Of a stretch of DNA of 7,919 nt, positions 1 to 6,831 are shown piece after piece. The notes under the pieces were generated by a model. That model did not search any database. It was not told where the DNA came from and saw only the letters and a program-made list of their open reading frames with translations. How positions within the stretch are numbered: the first letter of the stretch is position 1; every line of letters starts with the position of its first letter. Source of the stretch: an uncultured Clostridia bacterium (lineage in GTDB: Bacteria > Bacillota > Clostridia > TANB77 > CAG-508). The translations under genes were made by a program, and so were the position numbers. The DNA lies in assembly GCA_944389715.1 (NCBI GenBank), contig CALXNI010000124.1, positions 1 through 7,919 on the forward strand. Direction: 5' to 3'.

Positions 1-83
1 AGACTTTTTTTATTTTTGTTATTCAATTAAGGAAAAATACTAAATTTAGTCCGTCCGAAAAAGGAAAAAAGGAGGAAATGAAT
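1..83 (+). promoter_or_regulatory. Leader region of valS (3' end only)
   Basis: This stretch upstream of valS has no gene. It opens with a T-rich run (positions 5-17) right after 'agac', which would fit the U-tail of a leader terminator whose stem lies outside the window. A 12-bp palindrome ACTAAATTTAGT is at 39-50. The ribosome binding site GGAGG is at 71-75. Clostridial aminoacyl-tRNA synthetase genes are often controlled by T-box leaders that end in such a terminator (known of the family). The diagnostic T-box sequence and specifier loop are not visible here, so T-box control is only an inference. Confidence 0.3.
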
Positions 84-2729
84 ATGTGCGAAAAATGTAA
101 TCATAACTTAGAAGGGAAGTATGAGCCAAAAAGTTTTGAAGAGGAAATTTATAAAAATTGGGAGGATAAAAGATATTTTAAACCAAACATGGATAAGACA
201 AAAGAGAGTTACTGCATAATGATGCCTCCCCCAAATGTAACTGGAAAACTTCATATGGGGCATGCCTTAGATGGAACACTTCAAGACATATTGATTAGAT
301 ATAAAAGAATGCAAGGATACAATACTTTGTGGCTTCCAGGAACAGACCACTCTGCAATTTCAACAGAAGTAAAGATTATAGAAAAATTAAAAGAAGAAGG
401 AATAGACAAACAAGATTTAGGAAGAGAAAAGTTTTTAGAAAGAGCATGGCAATGGACCGAGGAATATGGTGGAGCAATAGTAAACCAACAAAAAAGATTA
501 GGTTGTAGTGCAGACTGGGACCGTTCAAGATTTACTATGGACAAGGGCCTTTCTAAAGCAGTACTGACAGTATTTAAAAGGTTGTATGATAAGGGACTAA
601 TTTATAAAGGAAAAAGAATGATAAATTGGTGCCCATGCTGTAATACATCAATTTCAGATGCAGAAGTAGAATATGAAGAAGAGCCTACACATTTATGGCA
701 TATTAAATATAAAGTTGTAGGAGAAGATAGGTACCTTACAGTTGCAACAACAAGACCAGAAACAATGCTTGGAGACACTGCTGTTGCAGTGCATCCAGAT
801 GATGACAGATATAAAGATTTGGTAGGTAAAAAGTGTATTCTGCCAATTATGAACAAAGAAATTCCAATAATAGCAGATGAATTTGTAGATATGGAATTTG
901 GTACTGGCTGCGTTAAGATTACCCCAGCACATGATCCAAATGATTATCAAGCAGGGCTTACACATAATTTAGAAATAATAGAGGTATTTGATGAAAACTT
1001 TAAAATGAATGATTTAGTTCCAGAATATAAGGGACTAGATATGTACGAAGCAAGAGAGCGCATTGTAGAAAAATTAAAAGAATTAGGAAATTTAGTTAAA
1101 ATAGAAGCTTATACACATAATGTAGGAAAACATGATAGATGTAAAGCAACAGTAGAACCAAAAATATCAGATCAATGGTTTGTATCTATGAAAGAACTTG
1201 CAAAACCTGCAATTGATGCAGTAAAAGAAGGAAAAACAAGATTTGTACCACAAAAATTTGAAAAAACATATTTTAATTGGCTTAATAATATACAAGATTG
1301 GTGTATTTCAAGACAGATATGGTGGGGACACCAAATACCAGCATATTATTGCGATAAATGCGGACATATAAATGTAGATATAGGAAAACCAAATAAGTGC
1401 GAAAAATGTGGAGCAACTAGTCTTACTCAAGATCCAGACACATTAGATACATGGTTTAGCTCAGCATTGTGGCCATTTTCAACACTTGGCTGGCCAGAAA
1501 ACACAGAAGATTTAAAAACATTTTATCCTACAAATACGTTAGTTACAGGATATGATATTATAACTTTTTGGGTCGTAAGAATGATGTTTTCAGCTTTAGA
1601 ACAAACTGGAGAAGTACCATTTAAAGATGTATTTATACATGGAATTGTAAGAGATAGCCAAGGAAGAAAAATGTCTAAATCTTTAGGGAATGGAATAGAT
1701 CCATTAGAGATAATAGATAAGTATTCTTCAGACGCTTTAAGATTTTCTCTAATATCTGGTACATCTGCGGGAAATGATATGAGATTTATGCCAGAAAAAT
1801 TAGAAGCAGCATCAAATTTTGCAAACAAAGTATGGAATGCAGCAAAATTTGTACTTATGAATTTAGATGTAGGGGTCGCTGCCCACAGCGACCCGAAAGA
1901 ATTAATGGTAGAAGATAAATGGATTTTATCAAAACTAAATACATTAATTACAGAAGTAAAAGTAAATATGGATAACTATGATTTGGGTGTAGCATTAGAT
2001 AAAATATATGGATTTATTTGGAATGAATTTTGTGATTGGTATATAGAAATGGTAAAACCAAGATTGTATAACAAAGAAAATAAATCTAGAAAAACTGCAC
2101 AATATGTTTTAAATAAAGTGTTAGGAGAATCATTAAAACTATTACACCCATTTATGCCTTTTGTAACAGAAAAGATATATAAAGAGCTTTACAATAATGA
2201 TGAAAGCATAATGATTGCAAACTATCCTGAATATAACAAAGAATTAGAATTTAAAGAAGAGGAATCTGCAATAGAAGAATTAAAAGAAGTAATTACAGGA
2301 ATAAGAAATGCAAGAGCAACAATGAATGTACATCCGTCTAAAAAATCTAAATTAATTTTTGTTACTAAAAAATATGGAGAAACCATAAAAGAATCAGAAG
2401 AATTCTTAAAAAAATTAGGATTTAGTGAAGATATACAAATACAAGATAACAAAGAAAACATACCACAAAATGCTGTAAACATTGTTTCTTCTAATATAGA
2501 AGTATTTATACCATTTGAAGACTTGGTTGATATAAAAGAAGAAATAGAAAGATTAGAAAAAGAAAAATCAAAAATATTAGTAGAAAAAGAAAAAACAGAT
2601 AAAATGTTATCAAACCCAGGATTTATTGCAAAAGCACCAGCCACAAAGGTTGAAGAAGAAAAACAAAAACAAGCTAAATTCAATGAAATGATTGCATCCA
2701 TAGAAGAAAGAATTAATAATTTAAAATAA
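84..2729 (+). CDS. valS: Valyl-tRNA synthetase
   Basis: Class I aminoacyl-tRNA synthetase that charges tRNA-Val with valine in the cytoplasm and edits mischarged threonine. From the start at 84 (881 aa, a normal length for ValS), the visible parts are the PPPNVTGKLHMGH signature with HMGH at 57-60, the GTDH motif at 86-89, the CP1 editing domain with TTRPET at 222-227 and PAHDPND near 281-287, a CxxC pair (C423/C426 and C439/C442) that could bind zinc, KMSKS at 529-533, the anticodon-binding helical domain, and a Lys/Glu-rich C-terminal coiled coil at about 813-881 typical of ValS. ATG 84 lies 8 nt after GGAGG (71-75). The in-frame ATG at 78 is only 2 nt from it, so 84 is preferred. The N-terminus starts MCEKCNHN, an unusual small CxxC extension. 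A REP-like hairpin is translated inside the gene at residues 595-604. No clear own terminator follows. Confidence 0.97.
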   Translation: MCEKCNHNLEGKYEPKSFEEEIYKNWEDKRYFKPNMDKTKESYCIMMPPPNVTGKLHMGHALDGTLQDILIRYKRMQGYNTLWLPGTDHSAISTEVKIIEKLKEEGIDKQDLGREKFLERAWQWTEEYGGAIVNQQKRLGCSADWDRSRFTMDKGLSKAVLTVFKRLYDKGLIYKGKRMINWCPCCNTSISDAEVEYEEEPTHLWHIKYKVVGEDRYLTVATTRPETMLGDTAVAVHPDDDRYKDLVGKKCILPIMNKEIPIIADEFVDMEFGTGCVKITPAHDPNDYQAGLTHNLEIIEVFDENFKMNDLVPEYKGLDMYEARERIVEKLKELGNLVKIEAYTHNVGKHDRCKATVEPKISDQWFVSMKELAKPAIDAVKEGKTRFVPQKFEKTYFNWLNNIQDWCISRQIWWGHQIPAYYCDKCGHINVDIGKPNKCEKCGATSLTQDPDTLDTWFSSALWPFSTLGWPENTEDLKTFYPTNTLVTGYDIITFWVVRMMFSALEQTGEVPFKDVFIHGIVRDSQGRKMSKSLGNGIDPLEIIDKYSSDALRFSLISGTSAGNDMRFMPEKLEAASNFANKVWNAAKFVLMNLDVGVAAHSDPKELMVEDKWILSKLNTLITEVKVNMDNYDLGVALDKIYGFIWNEFCDWYIEMVKPRLYNKENKSRKTAQYVLNKVLGESLKLLHPFMPFVTEKIYKELYNNDESIMIANYPEYNKELEFKEEESAIEELKEVITGIRNARATMNVHPSKKSKLIFVTKKYGETIKESEEFLKKLGFSEDIQIQDNKENIPQNAVNIVSSNIEVFIPFEDLVDIKEEIERLEKEKSKILVEKEKTDKMLSNPGFIAKAPATKVEEEKQKQAKFNEMIASIEERINNLK
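1868..1894 (+). repeat. REP-like palindromic unit inside valS
   Basis: This is a GC-rich island in an AT-rich gene. It begins with TGTAGGGGTCGC (1868-1879), identical to the head of the REP doublet at 7834-7845. It forms a perfect 9-bp stem, GGGTCGCTG (1873-1881) with CAGCGACCC (1886-1894), around the 4-nt loop CCCA. It is read in frame as D-V-G-V-A-A-H-S-D-P, in the linker just before the conserved VEDKWILSKL helix of the anticodon-binding domain, where ValS proteins vary. The sequence identity is seen directly; that it arose by insertion of a mobile repeat is inferred. Confidence 0.8.
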
Positions 2730-2732
2730 AAT

Positions 2733-2761
2733 TTGCATATTATGTAAAATAGTGATAAAAT
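2733..2761 (+). promoter_or_regulatory. Sigma-A-like promoter for the 96-aa gene
   Basis: TTGCAT (2733-2738) and TAAAAT (2756-2761) are separated by 17 nt, and a TG one base before the -10 (2753-2754) makes it an extended -10 promoter. The predicted transcript would start near 2768, within the inverted repeat 2758-2791. It begins just after the valS stop codon, so the next gene need not depend on valS transcription. Confidence 0.6.
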
Positions 2762-2791
2762 ATATTTATACACTTATGTGTAAATATATTT
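2758..2791. repeat. Inverted repeat over the -10 / transcription start
   Basis: AAATATATTTATACAC (2758-2773) and GTGTAAATATATTT (2778-2791) are complementary apart from a 2-nt bulge (TA) in the left arm, with the 4-nt centre TTAT. It overlaps the -10 box and predicted start of the 96-aa gene and ends just before its ribosome binding site. It could be an operator for a dimeric repressor, or a hairpin at the 5' end of the mRNA. It has no T-tail and is almost all A/T, so it is a poor terminator for valS. Confidence 0.55.
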
Positions 2792-2807
2792 AAAGGAGCA
2801 GATAAGA

Positions 2808-3098
2808 ATGTTTGATATCATCAAACGGGAAGTCAAGAATGGAAACACAGATTATTGGTTGAAGAACGGAACCTTCAATGAACTTCTTAAGGAGGCAGTG
2901 GTGGTTCGGATAACCAAAGATGGATTTCTGGAATTGTGCTTCGTAAATGGTATTATTGGGGTGTCTTTGGCATCAAAGGTAGTATTGAACACCCAAAATG
3001 GTTCGTTGGAGCAGAGCTATGCTAAGCTTGCATACCTTGGGGACTACAAAGCTCAGGATGACATTCCCGATAGGAAAAAACGCTGTAAAATCCTTTAA
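2808..3098 (+). CDS. Small protein of unknown function (96 aa)
   Basis: I do not recognise this family. The protein is soluble, with no signal peptide or membrane segment. It starts MFDIIKREVKNG and has a central stretch rich in hydrophobic beta-type residues (VVVRITKDGFLELCFVNGIIGVSLASKVVL), followed by a polar, basic end (DRKKRCKIL). AAGGAG at 2793-2798, 9 nt before the ATG, supports translation. By hand count its GC is about 41% (119 of 291), against roughly 17-30% for stretches of nearby genes, and it uses C/G-ending codons (GTG, CTT, ACC, GAG) that its neighbours avoid. With its own promoter and terminator it is a self-contained unit inserted between valS and the sec block, which suggests a different origin or a different expression class. 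Confidence 0.72.
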   Translation: MFDIIKREVKNGNTDYWLKNGTFNELLKEAVVVRITKDGFLELCFVNGIIGVSLASKVVLNTQNGSLEQSYAKLAYLGDYKAQDDIPDRKKRCKIL

Positions 3099-3104
3099 AC
3101 GGTT

Positions 3105-3147
3105 AGGGGAGATAAGGAAACTTATTCTCTCCTTTCCTTTTGTTTTC
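3105..3147 (+). terminator. Rho-independent terminator of the 96-aa gene
   Basis: The left arm GGGGAGATAAG (3106-3116) pairs with CTTATTCTCTCC (3121-3132) with one mismatch and one bulge across the loop GAAA. It is followed by the T-rich tail TTTCCTTTTGTTTTCT. It begins 7 nt after the stop codon. The stem is imperfect but well placed. Confidence 0.65.
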
Positions 3148-3158
3148 TAAAAATTGTT

Positions 3159-3187
3159 TTGTAATATTTTTAACCCATTGGCATAAA
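3159..3187 (+). promoter_or_regulatory. Possible promoter of the TIGR04086-type gene
   Basis: TTGTAA (3159-3164) and CATAAA (3182-3187) lie 17 nt apart, with TG at 3179-3180 giving an extended -10. A promoter is expected here because a terminator precedes it. The -10 box is poor, so this is tentative; the A/T-rich background makes chance matches likely. Confidence 0.3.
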
Positions 3188-3208
3188 TTTAAACATGAGG
3201 TGAGTTTT

Positions 3209-3604
3209 ATGGTTAAAATATCTGAAAATTTAGGAGAGAGCGGAAACAACATAAAAAAAATAATAAAAGGAAGTGTAATATCAATTGGAATAACGCTTGT
3301 TGCATTATTAATATTTGCAAGTTTACTAACTTATACTAGCATTTCAGAAAGTACCATTCCCACAGTTACAATAGTTATAACAATAATTAGTATATTAATA
3401 GGAAGTAGCTTGTGTATGTCAACAGTAAAAAGGAACGGTATAGTAAATGGAGCAATTATAGGATTAATATACATAATAGTAATATATTTATTATCAAGCT
3501 TTATAGAAGGAGATTTTACATTAAAAACATATTCTATAATAATGATAATTGGTAGTGTGCTTGCAGGAGCTCTAGGTGGAATAATAGGGGTAAATAAAAA
3601 ATAA
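3209..3604 (+). CDS. Four-helix membrane protein, TIGR04086 (YrzE-like) family
   Basis: A 131-aa integral membrane protein of unknown molecular function. Four hydrophobic segments are visible at about 19-42, 49-71, 78-98 and 105-127, with the glycine-rich last helix (IGSVLAGALGGIIG) and short C-terminal NKK typical of the TIGR04086 putative membrane protein family. An upstream in-frame ATG at 3140 exists, but it lies inside the preceding terminator and has no ribosome binding site. GAGGTGA (3197-3203) is 5 nt before ATG 3209, so 3209 is chosen. In clostridia, members of this family commonly sit near yajC and secD/secF, and the same neighbourhood here supports the family call. A role linked to protein export is only suggested by context. 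Confidence 0.8.
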   Translation: MVKISENLGESGNNIKKIIKGSVISIGITLVALLIFASLLTYTSISESTIPTVTIVITIISILIGSSLCMSTVKRNGIVNGAIIGLIYIIVIYLLSSFIEGDFTLKTYSIIMIIGSVLAGALGGIIGVNKK

Positions 3605-3621
3605 AATTATAATTTAAAATC

Positions 3622-3650
3622 TTGATATTATTTAAAATTTGATATAAAAT
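3622..3650 (+). promoter_or_regulatory. Sigma-A-like promoter of the HD-secD-secF operon
   Basis: TTGATA (3622-3627) and TAAAAT (3645-3650) are separated by 17 nt. An overlapping alternative is TATAAA at 3643-3648 with an extended TG, but at a 15-nt spacing. It lies in the 75-nt gap between the membrane protein gene and the HD gene, about 30 nt upstream of the HD start, so the three downstream genes can be transcribed from it. Confidence 0.5.
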
Positions 3651-3679
3651 GGAATAAATTACAAAAGCGGAGGTGTTAA

Positions 3680-4339
3680 ATGATTACTTTAGAAGATGTC
3701 AAAAAAAATCCTGAGGTACAAGAATTAGTAATAGGAGCACAAAAACAATTAGATGCATTAGGGTACACAGAACATTCTGTAAGACATGTTAGCATAGTAT
3801 CAAATAGAGCAGGAAAAATATTAGATACTCTAGGGTATGATAAACATAGAGTTGAACTTGCAAAAATAGCCGGGTATTTACATGATATAGGAAATGGAAT
3901 AAATAGAGTAGATCATGCGCATACAGGTGCAATACTTGCCTATAATATTCTAAAAGATATGGGAATGGATGTTAAAGATAGAACAGAAATAATGTCTGCA
4001 ATAGGAAATCATGATGAAAAAACTGGTACAGCTGTTAGTGATATTTCAGCTGCATTAATACTTGCGGACAAGTCTGATGTGCATAGAGATAGAGTAGTAA
4101 ATAAAAATATGGCAACATTTGATATACATGACAGAGTAAATTATGCAGTAACAAATGCAGAATTAATAATAGATAATAAAGAAAGAAAAGTAATATTAGA
4201 TCTAAGTATAGACAACCATATTTGTCCAGTTTTAGATTATTTTGAAATATTTATGGAGAGAACAATGATGAGCAAATATGCTGCAAAATATCTAGAAATT
4301 TGGTTTGAATTAATTATAAATGACACAAAATTATTATAG
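3680..4339 (+). CDS. HD-domain phosphohydrolase family protein
   Basis: A 219-aa soluble protein with the HD metal-dependent phosphohydrolase pattern. The candidate metal ligands are H36 (in EHSVRHV), the H68-D69 pair (YLHDIGN), H79/H81 (VDHAHTG), H111-D112 (GNHDE) and D130 (LILADKSD). The HD superfamily acts on phosphate esters such as nucleotides, but the substrate cannot be read from this sequence. The C-terminal third (about 140-219) lacks recognised motifs. GGAGGTG (3669-3675) precedes the ATG. The stop codon overlaps the secD ribosome binding site and secD begins 12 nt later, so the two are cotranscribed. A similar HD gene is found before secD in many clostridia, as I recall; its link to secretion is unexplained. 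Confidence 0.88.
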   Translation: MITLEDVKKNPEVQELVIGAQKQLDALGYTEHSVRHVSIVSNRAGKILDTLGYDKHRVELAKIAGYLHDIGNGINRVDHAHTGAILAYNILKDMGMDVKDRTEIMSAIGNHDEKTGTAVSDISAALILADKSDVHRDRVVNKNMATFDIHDRVNYAVTNAELIIDNKERKVILDLSIDNHICPVLDYFEIFMERTMMSKYAAKYLEIWFELIINDTKLL

Positions 4340-4351
4340 GAGGAATTAAAA

Positions 4352-5722
4352 GTGAAATCATACAAGGTAATTACAATAATATCAATTATATTGCTAATTG
4401 CAGTAATAGTTGCTGCATCATTTTTTGGAATCTACAGGAAAAATGAATATTCAGTAAAAGATATAGTACCAGATTATTTGTTTGGGGTTGAATTTTCAAA
4501 TAGCAGAGTTTTAAATATGGAGGTAGATGATAGTATAGAATCTACAACCATATATGATAAAGACGGTAATGAAGTAACAGAGCAAGAAGAAGGAGTAGAA
4601 TATACAGAAGAAAATGGTTATACAACTGTCGAAAATAAAGTAAATAGCGAAGATAAACTTACAAAAGAAAATTACGAAAAAACCAAAGAAATATTAGTAA
4701 ACAGATTAATTAGTCTAGGTGCAGAAGAATACACAATAAAACAAGATACAAACAGTGGGAAAATACAAATAAGAATGACTGAAAATGCAAATACAGATAT
4801 AATCATTGAGGACCTAAATAAAAAGGGAACATTTGAAATAAGAGATAGCGAAACTGATGAGATTTTATTAGATACAAGCAATGTGGAAAGTGTTAGCGTA
4901 GCATCAGGACAGAGCGATACAGAAATAGGGATATATTTGCAAATAAAACTTAATAAAGATGGAAAACAAAAATTAGAAGAGATAAGCAAAACTTATGTTG
5001 AAACAACTACAGAAACTACCGATGAAAATGGAGAAACCAGCGAAGAAACAACAACTAAAGAAGTAGATATTTTATTTGATGGTGAACAATATAGTACTAC
5101 TTATTTTGGAGAGCCAATGACAACAGGAGTTTTAGATATAAGGATAGGAACAAGTAGTAACGAGGAAACCTTGCAAGAATATGTTACGCAAGCTAGTAGA
5201 ATGGCAATTATTCTAAACACTGGAGAATTACCTATAGTATATGAAACAACAAGTTACACAGAAAGTGCTAACATTACAGATACACAGATTTATATAGCAA
5301 TGTGCATAGGTATTGCAATTGTATGTATAATGTTTATATATTTAATAATTAAATTAAAATCAAAAGGAATACTAGCATTTATTCTACAAATTGGTTATAT
5401 AGGATTATTGTTTTTAGTTTTAAGATATACAAATATAAAGATTACATTAGAAGGAGTTGTTGGAATACTAACATCTATAATTATAAATTATATTTATATA
5501 TATAAAATTTTTAATAATTTAGGAGCAGATTTTATAAAAGAAACAACATTAAAAATTTCTATTAAATTGATTCCGATATATATAATAGCAGTTGTATTTA
5601 CATTTAATAGTATATCTAATATATCAAGTTTAGGAATGACTTTAGTTTGGGGAGTTATAATAATGTATTTATACAATTTAACTTTAACACAAATTGTAGC
5701 AAAAACAATTCAAGATAAGTAA
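4352..5722 (+). CDS. secD: Protein translocase subunit SecD, divergent
   Basis: SecD with SecF forms a membrane complex that helps SecYEG release exported proteins on the outer face. This 456-aa protein has the SecD layout: a first helix at about 5-27, a large extracytoplasmic domain with the recognisable RLISLGAEEYTI and GTFEIRDSETDEILLD stretches and ASRMAIILNTGELP just before the membrane, then five helices at about 312-334, 339-358, 365-387, 402-420 and 425-450. It is divergent in key places. The family motif GLDLxGG reads GVEFSNS (45-51). The TM4 motif VDAN reads I-I-I-N (376-379), so the conserved Asp is lost. A Thr/Glu-rich loop at 216-237 looks like an insertion in the outer domain. 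The start is GTG at 4352, 8 nt after AGGAGG (4338-4343). secF follows after 14 nt. Confidence 0.85.
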   Translation: MKSYKVITIISIILLIAVIVAASFFGIYRKNEYSVKDIVPDYLFGVEFSNSRVLNMEVDDSIESTTIYDKDGNEVTEQEEGVEYTEENGYTTVENKVNSEDKLTKENYEKTKEILVNRLISLGAEEYTIKQDTNSGKIQIRMTENANTDIIIEDLNKKGTFEIRDSETDEILLDTSNVESVSVASGQSDTEIGIYLQIKLNKDGKQKLEEISKTYVETTTETTDENGETSEETTTKEVDILFDGEQYSTTYFGEPMTTGVLDIRIGTSSNEETLQEYVTQASRMAIILNTGELPIVYETTSYTESANITDTQIYIAMCIGIAIVCIMFIYLIIKLKSKGILAFILQIGYIGLLFLVLRYTNIKITLEGVVGILTSIIINYIYIYKIFNNLGADFIKETTLKISIKLIPIYIIAVVFTFNSISNISSLGMTLVWGVIIMYLYNLTLTQIVAKTIQDK

Positions 5723-5736
5723 TTTAGGGAGGAACA

Positions 5737-6390
5737 ATGATGTTGAAAAACAAAAAAATATTAGCAATATTAATAGTGCTATTAATTATAATTATAGCAG
5801 GCCTTACAGTAATGTTTGTAAAAGGAATGAACTACGGGTTAAATTATGGAGAGAACACAACAATTAGGATAAATATAGATGCAAGTATAGAAAAAAATGA
5901 TATAAAAAACATTGTAACAGAAGTGTTTGGAAAAGCTAATAATATAAAAACAGTAAATAATTTAGATAATAATATATTAATAACAGCAAAAACATCTTCA
6001 GAAGAACAGCTAAATAGCTTAGTATCAAAAATTAACGAAAAATACGGATTAGAAATGACAACAAGTGACTTAAACGTGTCATATAATCCTAAAATAGATA
6101 TAATAGATTTAATAAATCCTTATATAATGCCAGTGGTTCTTACTTCATTATTAATATTAGTATATTTTATGTTTAAATATAAAAAACTAGGTATATTAAA
6201 AGTTACAATTTGTACATTAATTTCTATAATAGGAGCACAAATATTATATCTTAGTGTATACTCATGCACAAGATTACCAATAAATGAATTTACTATGCCA
6301 ATTTCTATGATGCTATTTATAATATCAATAATAATATTAACAGAGTTCTTTGAAAAGAGGACAGAAAGTACAAAAAAGGAACAAAAATAG
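5737..6390 (+). CDS. secF: Protein translocase subunit SecF, short and divergent
   Basis: Partner of SecD. It has 217 aa, against about 300 for ordinary SecF. It shows a first helix at about 8-28, the remnant of the GIDFTGG motif as GLNYGEN (34-40), a small extracytoplasmic domain (about 45-110), and helices at about 128-147, 152-172 and 185-205. The end SIIILTEFFEKRTE (197-210) aligns with the family's TM4 motif SINDTxVxFDRIRE, but the Asp of SIND is Ile200. The usual TM5 and TM6 are absent: the protein stops with a charged tail (STKKEQK) and is followed at once by a terminator, so the shortening is not a simple frameshift. AGGGAGG at 5726-5732 is 4 nt before ATG 5737 and 7 nt before ATG 5740, so the latter may be the true start. 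The order after secD supports the call. Confidence 0.75.
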   Translation: MMLKNKKILAILIVLLIIIIAGLTVMFVKGMNYGLNYGENTTIRINIDASIEKNDIKNIVTEVFGKANNIKTVNNLDNNILITAKTSSEEQLNSLVSKINEKYGLEMTTSDLNVSYNPKIDIIDLINPYIMPVVLTSLLILVYFMFKYKKLGILKVTICTLISIIGAQILYLSVYSCTRLPINEFTMPISMMLFIISIIILTEFFEKRTESTKKEQK

Positions 6391-6416
6391 ATATATTATC
6401 ATATAATATAATAATT

Positions 6417-6449
6417 AAAAACTCCATTTATTAGTGTAATGGAGTTTTT
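6417..6449 (+). terminator. Strong terminator after secF
   Basis: A perfect 12-bp stem, AAAAACTCCATT (6417-6428) with AATGGAGTTTTT (6438-6449), surrounds a 9-nt loop, and the T-run is in the right arm. It ends the HD-secD-secF operon. Only 24 nt separate it from the rhodanese start codon, so some readthrough into that gene is possible. Confidence 0.85.
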
Positions 6450-6473
6450 ATTATTAAATTAAGGTGATATAGT

Positions 6474-6824
6474 ATGAACATATTAAATTTATTAAAAAAA
6501 ATTAAAAATTATAATAGAGAAGCTAATGATATATACCTTGAAGAAGTTAATGAAATAATAAGAGCAAATCCTAATTCGATACTTTTAGATGTAAGAAGTC
6601 CCCAAGAATACAAAGAAGGGCATCTAATAGGTTCGACCAATATTCCAATCTATGAATTAGAAAGCAAAATTATAAATGATAACAACAATAAATTACAAAA
6701 AAAAGAAAATATTATAATAGTATATTGTCAAACAGGAACAAGGAGTAAAAAAGCAATAAAAATCTTACAAAAATATGGGTTTAATAATTTATATCATTTA
6801 AAAAACGGTTTAGATGGAATATAA
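6474..6824 (+). CDS. Single-domain rhodanese-like protein
   Basis: Rhodanese-fold sulfurtransferase of 116 aa, presumed cytoplasmic. The visible motifs are the N-terminal LLDVRSPQEYKEGHLIGSTN (37-56), the family's CDC25-like DVR..E...GHI.GA.N pattern, and the active-site loop C85-Q-T-G-T-R90 after the IIIVY strand, with the catalytic Cys85 present and the usual Cys-x-x-G-x-R spacing. The C-terminal part (GFNNLYHLKNGLDGI) matches the family's last strand and helix. The first 20 or so residues form a basic leading helix. Such proteins carry sulfur as a persulfide; the partner is unknown. AAGGTGAT (6461-6468) lies 5 nt before the ATG. No clear promoter is seen between the upstream terminator and the start, so expression may come from readthrough. 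Confidence 0.9.
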   Translation: MNILNLLKKIKNYNREANDIYLEEVNEIIRANPNSILLDVRSPQEYKEGHLIGSTNIPIYELESKIINDNNNKLQKKENIIIVYCQTGTRSKKAIKILQKYGFNNLYHLKNGLDGI

Positions 6825-6831
6825 AAGCGTA

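Noticed and set aside
281..965. Minus-strand open frames of 84-90 codons within valS
   Set aside because: They lie entirely opposite a well-supported valS frame, lack ribosome binding sites and have no recognisable protein features.
2222..2773. 183-codon minus-strand open frame over the valS 3' end
   Set aside because: It is the reverse complement of the Lys/Glu-rich valS end, which gives artificial Phe/Ser-rich hydrophobic sequence; no ribosome binding site or motif.
3140..3208. Upstream extension of the four-helix membrane protein from ATG 3140
   Set aside because: This start falls inside the terminator of the previous gene and has no ribosome binding site; ATG 3209 has GAGGTGA at good spacing.
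6402..6412. Two overlapping TATAAT hexamers just before the secF terminator, as a promoter for the rhodanese gene
   Set aside because: No acceptable -35 box at 16-18 nt for either hexamer, and the transcript would run straight into the terminator; likely A/T-rich chance matches.
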